In this document: positions 15,291 through 23,813 of the stretch, piece after piece
How positions within the stretch are numbered: position 1 is the first letter of the stretch
Layout: each line of letters opens with the position of its first letter
Source: Lachnospira pectinoschiza
GTDB lineage: Bacteria; Bacillota; Clostridia; Lachnospirales; Lachnospiraceae
Length of the DNA: 64,000 nt
Assembly (NCBI RefSeq): GCF_020564355.1
Contig: NZ_JAJCRR010000001.1
Span: 372,001-436,000 of the forward strand
Direction: 5' to 3'
Notes under the pieces: generated by a model
Told to the model about the DNA's origin: nothing
Database searches by the model: none
Seen by the model: the letters and a program-made list of their open reading frames with translations, nothing else
Position numbers and translations under genes: made by a program

Positions 15291-15338
15291 CAATAATAGA
15301 GTATGGCAGTTTGCCAAGTAAACATAAGGAGGATAGAA

Positions 15339-16112
15339 ATGAGTGTCCAGTTATTAGATAAAACCAGAAAAATCAATAAATTGCTTCATAACAATCACTC
15401 ACATCGGGTTGAATTCAATGATATCTGTGCTGTGTTGAGCGGCATTCTCGAATCCAATATCCTTGTGATCAGTAAAAAAGGCAAGGTGCTTGGCACGGGA
15501 TTTTATAACAGTGAGGAAGTTATTGATGAACTGATTTATGACAAGGTTGGCGGATTTGTGGATAATATGCTGAATGAAAGACTGCTCAGTGTTCTTTCGA
15601 CAAAAGAAAATGTAAATCTGGCAACTTTGGGATTTACAAATGAGAATGTCAAAAAGTTTCAGGCACTGCTTGCACCGATAGAGATTGCCGGTGAACGGCT
15701 TGGAACGCTGTTTATGTACAAGAGCAATAACAGCTATGAAATTGATGACATTATTTTGTGTGAATATGGAACAACTGTTGTCGGACTGGAGATGATGCGT
15801 TCCGTAAATGAGGAAAATGCTGAGGAAGTCCGCAAACAGCAGATTGTGAAATCGGCAATCAGTACGCTTTCTTCTTCAGAGCTGGAAGCGATTAAACACA
15901 TTTTTAAAGAATTGGATGGGACAGAGGGCATTCTTGTTGCGAGTAAGATTGCAGACAGGGTTGGTATTACAAGGTCTGTTATAGTAAATGCATTGAGAAA
16001 ATTTGAAAGCGCAGGAGTTATTGAGTCTAGATCATCGGGGATGAAGGGAACGTACATCAAAGTCATTAATGAAGTCGTTTTTGAAGAAATAAAAAAACTT
16101 GATCAAAACTAA
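15339..16112 (+). CDS. codY: GTP-sensing transcriptional pleiotropic repressor CodY
   Basis: This is a 257-residue protein from ATG 15339, which has AAGGAGG 7 nt upstream; the earlier in-frame ATG at 15303 lacks one. It begins MSVQLLDKTRKINKLLH, has the N-terminal GAF domain (about 1-155) that binds branched-chain amino acids, and a C-terminal winged helix-turn-helix with ASKIADRVGITRSVIVNALR. CodY represses amino-acid uptake and biosynthesis genes, and in Bacillus flagellar genes, when nutrients are plentiful. As in Bacillus it lies directly before flgB. A terminator follows, so coupling to the fla/che operon is by position, not read-through. Confidence 0.96.
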   Translation: MSVQLLDKTRKINKLLHNNHSHRVEFNDICAVLSGILESNILVISKKGKVLGTGFYNSEEVIDELIYDKVGGFVDNMLNERLLSVLSTKENVNLATLGFTNENVKKFQALLAPIEIAGERLGTLFMYKSNNSYEIDDIILCEYGTTVVGLEMMRSVNEENAEEVRKQQIVKSAISTLSSSELEAIKHIFKELDGTEGILVASKIADRVGITRSVIVNALRKFESAGVIESRSSGMKGTYIKVINEVVFEEIKKLDQN

Positions 16113-16118
16113 TAAAAA

Positions 16119-16176
16119 GGTCTGATGCGTATATAGGAATTATGATACACAAGTGTAGCGCATCAGTCCTTTTTTT
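16119..16176 (+). terminator. Rho-independent terminator after codY
   Basis: GG-CTGATGCG (16119-16129) pairs with CGCATCAG-CC (16159-16169) around a long AT-rich loop, and seven T residues follow (16170-16176). It separates codY from the fla/che operon. Confidence 0.85.
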
Positions 16177-16229
16177 ATGGTAAAATCTGTCAAAATTGGA
16201 ATAATAATGTAAAAAATGCTAAAAAAAAC

Positions 16230-16257
16230 TTGTAATTTTTCATATATAATTTATAAT
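16230..16257 (+). promoter_or_regulatory. Sigma-A-type promoter for the fla/che operon
   Basis: TTGTAA (16230-16235) and TATAAT (16252-16257) are separated by 16 nt and lie 61 nt before flgB. The leader contains TATGTGATGAGTACATA, an imperfect inverted repeat that could bind a regulator. No sigma-D type (TAAA / GCCGATAT) site is seen here. Confidence 0.7.
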
Positions 16258-16318
16258 ATATCTTAGGTTTTTTATGTGATGAGTACATAGGAACGCATCG
16301 AAGAAAGGAGTATAGAAT

Positions 16319-16711
16319 ATGAATTCGGGGGCATTTGGATATGTAGATGTTTTAAAGACGGCAGCAGATGCAAGCTGGTTAAGAGAGGAAGTTCTTACCA
16401 ATAACATTGCAAATGTGGATACACCAAATTATAAAAGACAGGACGTGGAATTTACAACTTATTTAAAGTCTGCGCTTGAGCAGGCAGGTACACCGGCTTC
16501 AACGCTGACACAGAAGGTGAATGAAGCTAATTTGAGCGGAATTACAACCAGGACATATACGGAAAATACAACATTGTCATACAGAATGGATGGTAATAAC
16601 GTGGATTTGTCTACAGAGAATGCTGAACTGGCAGCAGAACAGATTAATTACAATGCGTTAATAGACAGCATGAATAATGAATTTACAAGAATGAAGGCAG
16701 TATTAAAATAA
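16319..16711 (+). CDS. flgB: Flagellar basal-body rod protein FlgB
   Basis: This 130-residue rod protein has the N-terminal rod/hook motif NNIANVDTPNYKRQDVEF (about residues 30-47) and a C-terminal helix (AAEQINYNALIDSMNNEFTR). FlgB is a proximal rod subunit exported by the flagellar type III system. It opens the fla/che operon, with AAAGGAG upstream of ATG 16319, as in Bacillus. Confidence 0.95.
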   Translation: MNSGAFGYVDVLKTAADASWLREEVLTNNIANVDTPNYKRQDVEFTTYLKSALEQAGTPASTLTQKVNEANLSGITTRTYTENTTLSYRMDGNNVDLSTENAELAAEQINYNALIDSMNNEFTRMKAVLK

Positions 16712-16766
16712 ATAGGCGTGACAGCTTTTAGCAGAATGTTTGTTATAAATGGGAGGAATGATTAAT

Positions 16767-17249
16767 ATGTCGATGTTTACAGCTTTTAATATCAGTGCTT
16801 CTGGAATGACGGCACAGCAGTTGCGGACAGATGTGATTTCACAGAATATTGCAAATGTCAATACGACAAGAACGTCCGATGGAACACCTTATGTCAGAAA
16901 GGCAGTCGTATTTACGGAAAAGACACTGACAGCTTCAACCGCCGTGACCGGCTCAAGCTCAAACGGTTCATCTTTTGCCAGCGTGTTAAAACAGGCACAC
17001 AATGGATTGTTAGGCGATGGTGTAAAGGTAACTTCTGTCTATGAAGATAATTCAACAGATATGAATATGGTATATGATCCGTCACATCCGGATGCAGATG
17101 AGAATGGATACGTAACCTATCCAAATGTAAACGTTGTACAGGAAATGACAGATTTAATTGATGCTTCCAGATCTTATGAGGCAAACATTTCTGCATTTAA
17201 TGCAAGCAAAACAATGGCAAATAAAGGACTTACAATCGGAGAACAGTAA
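16767..17249 (+). CDS. flgC: Flagellar basal-body rod protein FlgC
   Basis: This is a 160-residue proximal rod protein from ATG 16767. GGGAGG at 16751-16756 is the ribosome binding site, so the in-frame ATG 16749 that precedes it is unlikely. It shows the paired rod motifs ISASGMTAQQLRTDVISQNI near the N terminus and MTDLIDASRSYEANISAFNA near the C terminus. It acts with FlgB in the rod. Confidence 0.95.
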   Translation: MSMFTAFNISASGMTAQQLRTDVISQNIANVNTTRTSDGTPYVRKAVVFTEKTLTASTAVTGSSSNGSSFASVLKQAHNGLLGDGVKVTSVYEDNSTDMNMVYDPSHPDADENGYVTYPNVNVVQEMTDLIDASRSYEANISAFNASKTMANKGLTIGEQ

Positions 17250-17289
17250 GCAGTAAATAAAACCGTAAATAGAGGAATGGAGATTTATT

Positions 17290-17619
17290 ATGGACGTAAC
17301 ATCAGCAATTAACAGCCTTGGAACAGATTATGTATCAAAGGTTTCACAGGCAATGCAGGATTCGGCAACGGGAAGTACAGCAAAGACAGACAGTACATTC
17401 GATTCCATTTATAATGCAGTATCCGGACTGTTAGACAGTACTAATACCTATATTCAGCAGGCACAGCAGGCAGAAGTTGATTTTGCACTGGGAAATATGA
17501 CCAATACTCATGAACTGGGTGTTTATCAGCAGAAAGCTAATATGGCATTACAGTATACGGTGGCAATTCGTGACAAGGCGCTTGAAGCGTATAAAGAAAT
17601 TATGAATATGTCAATTTAA
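17290..17619 (+). CDS. fliE: Flagellar hook-basal body protein FliE
   Basis: This 109-residue helical protein ends with QKANMALQYTVAIRDKALEAYKEIMNMSI, the conserved FliE C terminus. FliE forms the junction between the MS ring and the rod and is the first export substrate. AGAGGAATGGAG precedes ATG 17290. It lies between flgC and fliF, the usual order. Confidence 0.94.
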   Translation: MDVTSAINSLGTDYVSKVSQAMQDSATGSTAKTDSTFDSIYNAVSGLLDSTNTYIQQAQQAEVDFALGNMTNTHELGVYQQKANMALQYTVAIRDKALEAYKEIMNMSI

Positions 17620-17640
17620 TTGATGGGAGTTAATGGATAG

Positions 17641-19251
17641 ATGGCTGAAAGAATAAAACAGATTCCAAAGAAACTGTTGGAAATCTGGAATAATTGGACA
17701 AAAAAACAAAAGACGGTAATTGTAAGTGCAGTGGCTGTGTTTTTGGTGGCGGTTGTAATTCTTGCAGTGGTTTTAAACCAGCCGAATTACCAGGTGCTTA
17801 CAACCTGTAAGGATTATACTGAATTAAGTGAAGTAACGGCATTGTTAAAGAGTAACAGCTATGATTATAAGGTGGCAGACAATTCACTGATTGTTCAGGT
17901 GCCAAAAGCAAAGCTGACAGATGCTAAAATGTTAATTGCCTCTGAGAATATCCAGTCAGACGGATACAGCTTTGACGATGCAATGAACAGCAGTTTTACA
18001 ACGACAGAATCGGATAAGACAAAGAAATATGCACATTATCTGGAATCAAAGCTGAAATCAGATTTGGAATCCATGGATGGAATTAAAAATGCAACAGTAA
18101 ATATCCAGCTTGCAGATTCAACCAATTCCTTTTATACGGCAACCTCTGACGCATCAGTAGGTGTTACGTTAAAATTGTCAAAGACGATGGAAGATGAAAA
18201 GGCGGAAAGTATTGCGAATTTCCTTGCAACATCAGTCGGTAATACCAATACAGACAACATTACAATTTTAAGCAGTGATGGTTCAACACTGTACTCCGGT
18301 GCAAATAATTCAACGGTTTCCGGTGTCAGCTACAACAGCAAATTAAAGTATAAGGAACGTATTGAAAATACAACCAAGAATTCATTAAGACAGGGACTTC
18401 TTGCAACTGGTTTATACGATGATGCTTATATTACAATGAATCTTGTACTCGACTGGGATGCAGTCAATACGATTGCAAAGCAATATACACCGGCAGACGG
18501 ACAGGAACAGGGACTTTATTCAGAGTCCTATGATGAAACATCTGTTGGAACAAACGGTGCGAGCGGCACGCCGGGTACAACATCAAATGATGATACAACC
18601 TATGAAGTGACAGACGGGACTTCTTCTACTTCAACCTATGAAGTACATAAGTATGCTTACCTGCCAAATGAACTGGTAACAACCACAACAAAAGAGCCGG
18701 GTTCTATTGTGTATGATTCATCTACGCTTCAGGTTACATTTATTAAGAACCGCATTTACAATGAGGATGAATGTAAGAAGCTTGGCTATCTTGATAACAT
18801 GACATGGGATGAGTTTAAGGCACAGAATGCAGATTCCGTTGCATTAGACGTTGATAATACATGGCTGGATGCGATTTCAAGAGGTACAGGTGTTGCACAG
18901 GGCAATATCAATGTACTGGCTTATGAAACACATTACTTTGAAGATTCGGATTCACCGAGCGTATTCCAGACAGCAAGCTTCTGGATTCAGATTGCACTCG
19001 CTGTTGTTATTTTAGGACTGCTTGCATTTGTAGTAATCAGAAGTGCAAGACCATTAACAGTAGAGGAGACAGAACCGGAATTGTCAGTAGAAGAAATGCT
19101 TGCAACAACCAAAGAGAACCAGCCTGCTGTTGATGACATCGATATTCAGGAGAAGTCAGAAACGAGAAAGGCAATTGAAAAATTCGTTGATGAGAATCCG
19201 GAAGCAGTGGCATTACTGCTGCGTAACTGGTTAAATGACGGATGGGATTAA
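17641..19251 (+). CDS. fliF: Flagellar MS-ring protein FliF
   Basis: This 536-residue protein has two membrane segments (about 24-45 and 448-468) flanking the large periplasm-facing ring-building region (YQVLTTCKDYTELSEVTALLK; QLADSTNSFYTATSDASVGVTL). Its cytosolic tail ends EKFVDENPEAVALLLRNWLND, the FliG-binding peptide. A low-complexity Ser/Thr/Gly insert occurs near residues 295-330. FliF forms the MS ring that carries the rotor and export gate. Confidence 0.96.
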   Translation: MAERIKQIPKKLLEIWNNWTKKQKTVIVSAVAVFLVAVVILAVVLNQPNYQVLTTCKDYTELSEVTALLKSNSYDYKVADNSLIVQVPKAKLTDAKMLIASENIQSDGYSFDDAMNSSFTTTESDKTKKYAHYLESKLKSDLESMDGIKNATVNIQLADSTNSFYTATSDASVGVTLKLSKTMEDEKAESIANFLATSVGNTNTDNITILSSDGSTLYSGANNSTVSGVSYNSKLKYKERIENTTKNSLRQGLLATGLYDDAYITMNLVLDWDAVNTIAKQYTPADGQEQGLYSESYDETSVGTNGASGTPGTTSNDDTTYEVTDGTSSTSTYEVHKYAYLPNELVTTTTKEPGSIVYDSSTLQVTFIKNRIYNEDECKKLGYLDNMTWDEFKAQNADSVALDVDNTWLDAISRGTGVAQGNINVLAYETHYFEDSDSPSVFQTASFWIQIALAVVILGLLAFVVIRSARPLTVEETEPELSVEEMLATTKENQPAVDDIDIQEKSETRKAIEKFVDENPEAVALLLRNWLNDGWD

Positions 19252-19298
19252 TAAAAGGCAGATAAAGATATAGATGTATATTGGAATGGAGTGAGAGT

Positions 19299-20321
19299 AT
19301 GCCAAAGGCAGCAGGGAAAGATAAAGAAATGGACGGTGTTGAAAAAGCAGCGATTCTTTTGATAGCATTAGGACCGGAAAAATCAGCACAAATCTTTAAA
19401 CATTTAAAAGAAGATGAAATAGAACAGCTTACGCTGGAAATTGCAAACACCAGCAGCGTATCACCACAGACCAAGGAAATGGTACTGAATGAGTTTTACG
19501 AAGTATGTCTGGCACAGCAGTACATTGCCGAAGGCGGTATTTCTTACGCAAAGGAACTGCTCGAAAAGGCGCTTGGCGAAGACAAGGCAAAGGATGTTAT
19601 CAGCAAGCTGACAGCATCATTACAGGTAAGACCGTTCGAGTTTGTCAGAAAGACAGATCCGAGCCAGCTGTTAAACTTTATTCAGGACGAGCATCCGCAG
19701 ACCATCGCTTTAATTCTTTCATATCTGCCGGCTTCCATGTCTTCGATGGTAGTGTCATCACTGCCGCCGGAGAAACAGGCAGATGTAGCAAGAAGAATTG
19801 CACAGATGGACAGAACATCACCGGATGTTATCAAGCAGGTCGAAAAAGTGCTTGAAAGAAAGCTTTCTGCACTGGTCAACCAGGATTACACAATTGTCGG
19901 CGGTGTCGATGCAATCGTAGAAATCCTCAATTCGGTTGACCGTGGAACAGAAAAACATATTATGGAAACTCTCGAAGTTGAAGAACCTGAACTTGCAGAT
20001 GAAATCCGTAAGAAGATGTTCGTATTTGAGGATATTCTTTCACTGGACGACAGAGCAATCCAGCGTGTATTACGAGATGTAGACAATGCCGATCTGGCAC
20101 TTGCATTAAAGGGTGCAACAGAAGAAGTACAGAATGTAATCTTAAACAACCTTTCAAAACGTCTTGCTGTTATGATTCGCGAAGATATGGACTTCATGGG
20201 ACCTGTCCGTATGAAAGATGTTGAAGAAGCACAGCAGAAGATTGTAAATGTAATCAGAAAGCTTGAAGATTCAGCAGAGATTGTAATTGCAAGAGGCGGA
20301 GGTGACGAGATCATTGTCTAA
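19299..20321 (+). CDS. fliG: Flagellar motor switch protein FliG
   Basis: This is a 340-residue rotor protein from ATG 19299, preceded by GGAGTGAG; the upstream in-frame TTG at 19281 is less likely. FliG_N, the EHPQ motif of the middle domain (DEHPQTIALILSYLP), and the C-terminal torque domain with the charged helix FEDILSLDDRAIQRVLRDVD are all present. FliG links FliF to FliM/FliY and contacts MotA. Its end overlaps the fliH start by 8 nt. Confidence 0.96.
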   Translation: MPKAAGKDKEMDGVEKAAILLIALGPEKSAQIFKHLKEDEIEQLTLEIANTSSVSPQTKEMVLNEFYEVCLAQQYIAEGGISYAKELLEKALGEDKAKDVISKLTASLQVRPFEFVRKTDPSQLLNFIQDEHPQTIALILSYLPASMSSMVVSSLPPEKQADVARRIAQMDRTSPDVIKQVEKVLERKLSALVNQDYTIVGGVDAIVEILNSVDRGTEKHIMETLEVEEPELADEIRKKMFVFEDILSLDDRAIQRVLRDVDNADLALALKGATEEVQNVILNNLSKRLAVMIREDMDFMGPVRMKDVEEAQQKIVNVIRKLEDSAEIVIARGGGDEIIV

Positions 20322-21135
20322 TTTGCTAAAGGTTGGAACAACAATCAGTAAAAGTGAAAGAATCATTGATTACAATGATATTATTAAAGACAGAGTAGAA
20401 GCAGCAAGAGCGGCAAGCCGTCAGAAGGCAGATTCGGACGGATTTATCAACGGGTTAAATGCAGATGTTGTAGAACGGCTTCCGGAAGATGAAATTGATA
20501 CAGAAGCAGCGGCATCGGAAGAAATGACACAGGAATCCGCTGAAGCTGCAAGAGCAGAAGCAGAAGAAATCCTTGCACAGGCAAAAGCGGAAGCAGAAGA
20601 AATTCTGGCACAGGCGCAGGCACAGGCAGGACAGATTCGTGAAGAGGCAAAGAAGGAAGGATTTAATTCGGGAACGATTGAATCAGAACGCCAGCTCACA
20701 GAAAAAAAACAGGAATTAGAACAGCAGCACGCACAGCTGGTAAAACAGCTGGAAGAAGATTATGAACAGCGCAGAAACGATATGGAACCACAGATTGTTG
20801 AAGCACTGCTGGCAGTATTTACCGAAGTGACACATACAGTTTCTGAAGACAACAAAGAAATTGTTCTGCATCTGATTAACAATGTTTTGAAGAATGTAGA
20901 GAACAGTCACAGCTACAGCATTAAGGTATCACCTGATGATTACAATTTTGTACTCAATAATCAGGGGAAAATCTATTGTGCGATGAACAATGAGGTAAAT
21001 CTTGATATTGTGCAGGATATGGCGTTAAAGCAGAATGAATGTATGATAGAAACAGATTCAGGAGTTTTTAACTGCAGCCTTGATGTGGAACTGCATAATC
21101 TCATTAAACAGATTAAATTATTAAGCTGTATGTAG
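20314..21135 (+). CDS. fliH: Flagellar assembly protein FliH
   Basis: From TTG 20314 it has 273 residues. GGCGGAGG at 20296-20302 is inside fliG and suggests coupled translation. An earlier TTG at 20287 is possible but lies upstream of that site. The protein has a long Ala/Glu/Gln-rich coiled coil with near repeats (AEEILAQAKAEAEEILAQAQ, about residues 84-110) and a C-terminal domain that binds the export ATPase. FliH acts as the stator of FliI in the type III export apparatus. Confidence 0.85.
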   Translation: MSNLLKVGTTISKSERIIDYNDIIKDRVEAARAASRQKADSDGFINGLNADVVERLPEDEIDTEAAASEEMTQESAEAARAEAEEILAQAKAEAEEILAQAQAQAGQIREEAKKEGFNSGTIESERQLTEKKQELEQQHAQLVKQLEEDYEQRRNDMEPQIVEALLAVFTEVTHTVSEDNKEIVLHLINNVLKNVENSHSYSIKVSPDDYNFVLNNQGKIYCAMNNEVNLDIVQDMALKQNECMIETDSGVFNCSLDVELHNLIKQIKLLSCM

Positions 21136-21154
21136 TAAGTTGGGGGATTTGGAT

Positions 21155-22474
21155 TTGGCAGAATTTAATGTAGCAAAATACTATAATTTAACACAAAAAT
21201 CCTACTTTGATAAGCTGGGCAAGGTTTCAAAGATTGTCGGATTGACCATTGAATCCATTGGACCGGATGCAAAACTCAATGATTTATGCGTGATTCATTC
21301 CGCAGATAATGAGTCCCATCTGTATGCAGAAGTTGTAGGATTTAAAGATTCCAGAGTGCTTTTGATGCCGTTTGATAATGTAGATGGTATCGGACCGGGC
21401 TGTATTGTGGAAAATACAGAAAAACCGTTAGCGGTAAAAGTCGGTGATGCCATATTGGGACATACACTTGACGGACTGGGCAATCCAATGAATGGTGAAG
21501 AACTGGGGCTCACAGAAGAATATTCCGTTGAGGCACAGCCGCCGGACCCGATGTCAAGGGAAATTATCAGTCAGGTGCTTCCGCTTGGTGTAAAAGCCGT
21601 TGACGGTCTGTTGACAGTCGGTAAAGGACAGCGAATCGGCATTTTTGCCGGAAGCGGTGTCGGTAAAAGTACCCTGCTTGGTATGTTTGCAAGAAATACG
21701 AAGGCGGATATTAATGTTATCGCACTGATTGGAGAGCGTGGCAGGGAAGTGCGGGAGTTCGTTGAGCGGGATTTAGGTCCTGAGGGAATGAAACGAAGTG
21801 TCCTTGTTGTGGCGACCTCTGATAAACCGGCTTTAATCCGTAATAAGGCAGCAAAAACAGCGACAGCCATTGCGGAATATTTCAGGGATCAGGGGAAAGA
21901 TGTTTTACTCATGATGGATTCGCTGACCCGTTTTTCCATGGCACAAAGGGAAATCGGTCTGGCTTCCGGGGAACCTCCGGTAACAAGAGGATATCCGCCG
22001 AGTGTATACAGCGAAATGCCAAAACTTCTGGAACGGGCAGGAATGTCTGCAAAAGGTTCTATTACGGGACTGTATACCGTTCTGGTTGACGGTGATGACT
22101 TTAATGAGCCGATTACAGATACAGCGCGAAGCATACTGGATGGCCATATTATGTTATCACGAAAGCTGGGACATAAAAATCATTATCCGGCAATTGATGT
22201 TCTTCAGAGTATTTCAAGATGTATGAGTCAGATTACAACGAAGGAACATAAACAGATGGCGGGCAGATTGAAAAATGTACTGGCAACTTACAATGAAGCA
22301 GAAGATTTAATTAATATTGGTGCATACAAGAGTGGTTCTAATAAAAATATTGACTATGCGATTTCAAAGATTGATGCAGTAAATGAATTTTTGCGGCAGG
22401 CAACGGATGAAAAATTCAGTTTTGAAGAAGAACTGGCAATGCTGTCAGAGATTTTTAAGGACTACGAAGCTTAA
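21155..22474 (+). CDS. fliI: Flagellar export ATPase FliI
   Basis: From TTG 21155, with GGGGGAT at 21141-21147 as the ribosome binding site, it has 439 residues; the in-frame TTG 21140 would lie before that site. It resembles the F1 beta subunit: Walker A GIFAGSGVGKSTLLG, IALIGERGREVREF and the MMDSLTRFSMAQREIGLASGEPP motif with SVYSEMPKLLERAG. It powers unfolding and export of flagellar subunits. Confidence 0.95.
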   Translation: MAEFNVAKYYNLTQKSYFDKLGKVSKIVGLTIESIGPDAKLNDLCVIHSADNESHLYAEVVGFKDSRVLLMPFDNVDGIGPGCIVENTEKPLAVKVGDAILGHTLDGLGNPMNGEELGLTEEYSVEAQPPDPMSREIISQVLPLGVKAVDGLLTVGKGQRIGIFAGSGVGKSTLLGMFARNTKADINVIALIGERGREVREFVERDLGPEGMKRSVLVVATSDKPALIRNKAAKTATAIAEYFRDQGKDVLLMMDSLTRFSMAQREIGLASGEPPVTRGYPPSVYSEMPKLLERAGMSAKGSITGLYTVLVDGDDFNEPITDTARSILDGHIMLSRKLGHKNHYPAIDVLQSISRCMSQITTKEHKQMAGRLKNVLATYNEAEDLINIGAYKSGSNKNIDYAISKIDAVNEFLRQATDEKFSFEEELAMLSEIFKDYEA

Positions 22475-22496
22475 AACCATAGAGGGATAGCAGGGC

Positions 22497-22955
22497 ATGG
22501 CAAAATTCATTTACAGAATGCAGAATATTTTGAATATTAAGCTGCGACTGGAAACACAGGCAAAGACAGAATATGCAGAAAATGCGGCAAGACTTGCAGC
22601 TGAAGAAGAAAAAATGCATCATCTGGCGTCAAGAAGACAACAGTATGAAAATGAAGCCAAGCAGAGTGCAATGAACCGGGTAAATATTGCAAGCATAAAG
22701 CAGAGTAATGAATCGATGGCGGTCATGAAAGAACTGATGACACAGCAGGCTGTCCGTATCCGAATTGCACAGAAAAATCTTGACAGGGCAAGGGATAAGC
22801 TAAATCTTGCCATGCAGGAGCGCAAGATTTATGAAAAACTGCGCGAGAAAGCATTTGAGGAATTTAAGCAGGAGTTAAATGCACAGGAAAAGAAAGAAAT
22901 TGATGAACTTGTAAGTTTTAACTACAATGATAATAATATGGAAACAGGTGAATAA
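22497..22955 (+). CDS. fliJ: Flagellar export chaperone FliJ
   Basis: This 152-residue protein is nearly all helical and charged (FIYRMQNILNIKLRLETQAK at the start; EQAVRIRIAQKNLDRARDKL-type heptads in the middle). It fits FliJ in size, coiled-coil character and position right after fliI. FliJ sits in the FliI ring and promotes export. Sequence conservation in FliJ is low, so position carries much of the assignment. Confidence 0.88.
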   Translation: MAKFIYRMQNILNIKLRLETQAKTEYAENAARLAAEEEKMHHLASRRQQYENEAKQSAMNRVNIASIKQSNESMAVMKELMTQQAVRIRIAQKNLDRARDKLNLAMQERKIYEKLREKAFEEFKQELNAQEKKEIDELVSFNYNDNNMETGE

Positions 22956-22957
22956 AT

Positions 22958-23734
22958 ATGGCGAGGAAAAAATCAAAGGAAGAGCTTAATTTAGACAATG
23001 TAGAATTAGATGAAAACGGCGAACCTGTGGAAAGCAAAGGGAGTAAGCTTACCAGTTTTCTGGTTGGTCTGGTAGTTGTAATTATATGGCTTGTGATCTT
23101 TGCACTGTTGATTAAAATGGATGTCGGCGGTGTAGGAACGATGTTAAGACCGTACTTAAAAAATGTTCCGGTCATCAATCAGATTCTTCCTGATGCAAGC
23201 AGTGAAGAAATTGCAGATGAAACCGGTTACAAATTTAACAGTATCGCAGAGGCAGTAGAACGTATCAAAGAACTGGAAAGCCAGCTTTCCGCTTATCAGA
23301 ATTCCGGGGATGCATCCGCACAGCAGATTGCTGATTTACAGGCAGAGGTTGATCGTTTAAAGGTGTTTGAAGAAAATCAGGAGTACTATGAACAGTTAAA
23401 GGATGAGTTCGACAGGGAAGTTGTCTTTACGGATAATGCGCCTGATATTTCAGAATATAAAAAATGGTATGAATCTATTGATGCGGATAATGCAGCCGCA
23501 CTGTATGCAGAAGTCGTAAGACAGCTGGAACATAAACAGGAAGTACAGGATTGGGCTGCGGCATATGCAAAGATGGATGCAAAGAATGCTGCGGCAATCT
23601 TACAGGAAATGACGGGAGATACCAATCTTGTTGCAGAAATTTTAGAGTGCATGACAGCAAAACAGCGTGCAGCAATTCTTGCAGAGATGGATACAGTCTT
23701 TGCGGCAAAGATGACAAAGATTATGTATCCGTAG
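22958..23734 (+). CDS. MotE/YlxF-like membrane protein with MgtE-N-type helical domain
   Basis: This 258-residue protein has an acidic cytosolic N terminus, one membrane segment (about 32-52), a coiled coil (about 88-135) and a C-terminal helical region with repeats KMDAKNAAAILQEM and CMTAKQRAAILAEMD, the pattern of the MgtE intracellular N domain found in MotE. It occupies the ylxF position between fliJ and fliK. MotE proteins are thought to be periplasmic chaperones of stator components; in Gram-positives the function is unclear. Its gene starts 2 nt after fliJ. Confidence 0.78.
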   Translation: MARKKSKEELNLDNVELDENGEPVESKGSKLTSFLVGLVVVIIWLVIFALLIKMDVGGVGTMLRPYLKNVPVINQILPDASSEEIADETGYKFNSIAEAVERIKELESQLSAYQNSGDASAQQIADLQAEVDRLKVFEENQEYYEQLKDEFDREVVFTDNAPDISEYKKWYESIDADNAAALYAEVVRQLEHKQEVQDWAAAYAKMDAKNAAAILQEMTGDTNLVAEILECMTAKQRAAILAEMDTVFAAKMTKIMYP

Positions 23735-23755
23735 GAATATTAAAAACGGTATAAT

Positions 23756-23779
23756 CTGCCATGACATATGTTGTGGCAG
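23756..23779 (+). other. Hairpin between the motE-like gene and fliK
   Basis: CTGCCA (23756-23761) pairs with TGGCAG (23774-23779), extended by two wobble pairs and ACA/TGT, making a nearly loop-less stem. No T-run follows. It is probably an mRNA processing or stability element. Confidence 0.45.
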
Positions 23780-23813
23780 TTTATATAAAAAAGAATTGAA
23801 AGGAGGCGTAAAG

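Noticed and set aside
16236..16251. CodY box in the fla/che promoter spacer (AATTTTTCATATAT...)
   Set aside because: The match to the CodY consensus is too poor beyond the AATTTT half to separate it from AT-rich background.
16749..16766. Upstream in-frame starts for flgC, fliG, fliI, fliK, fliM, fliQ, cheB, codY, topA, tsf, uppS and the bactofilin gene
   Set aside because: In each case the Shine-Dalgarno sequence lies between the earlier start and the family-conserved N terminus, so the downstream start was used.
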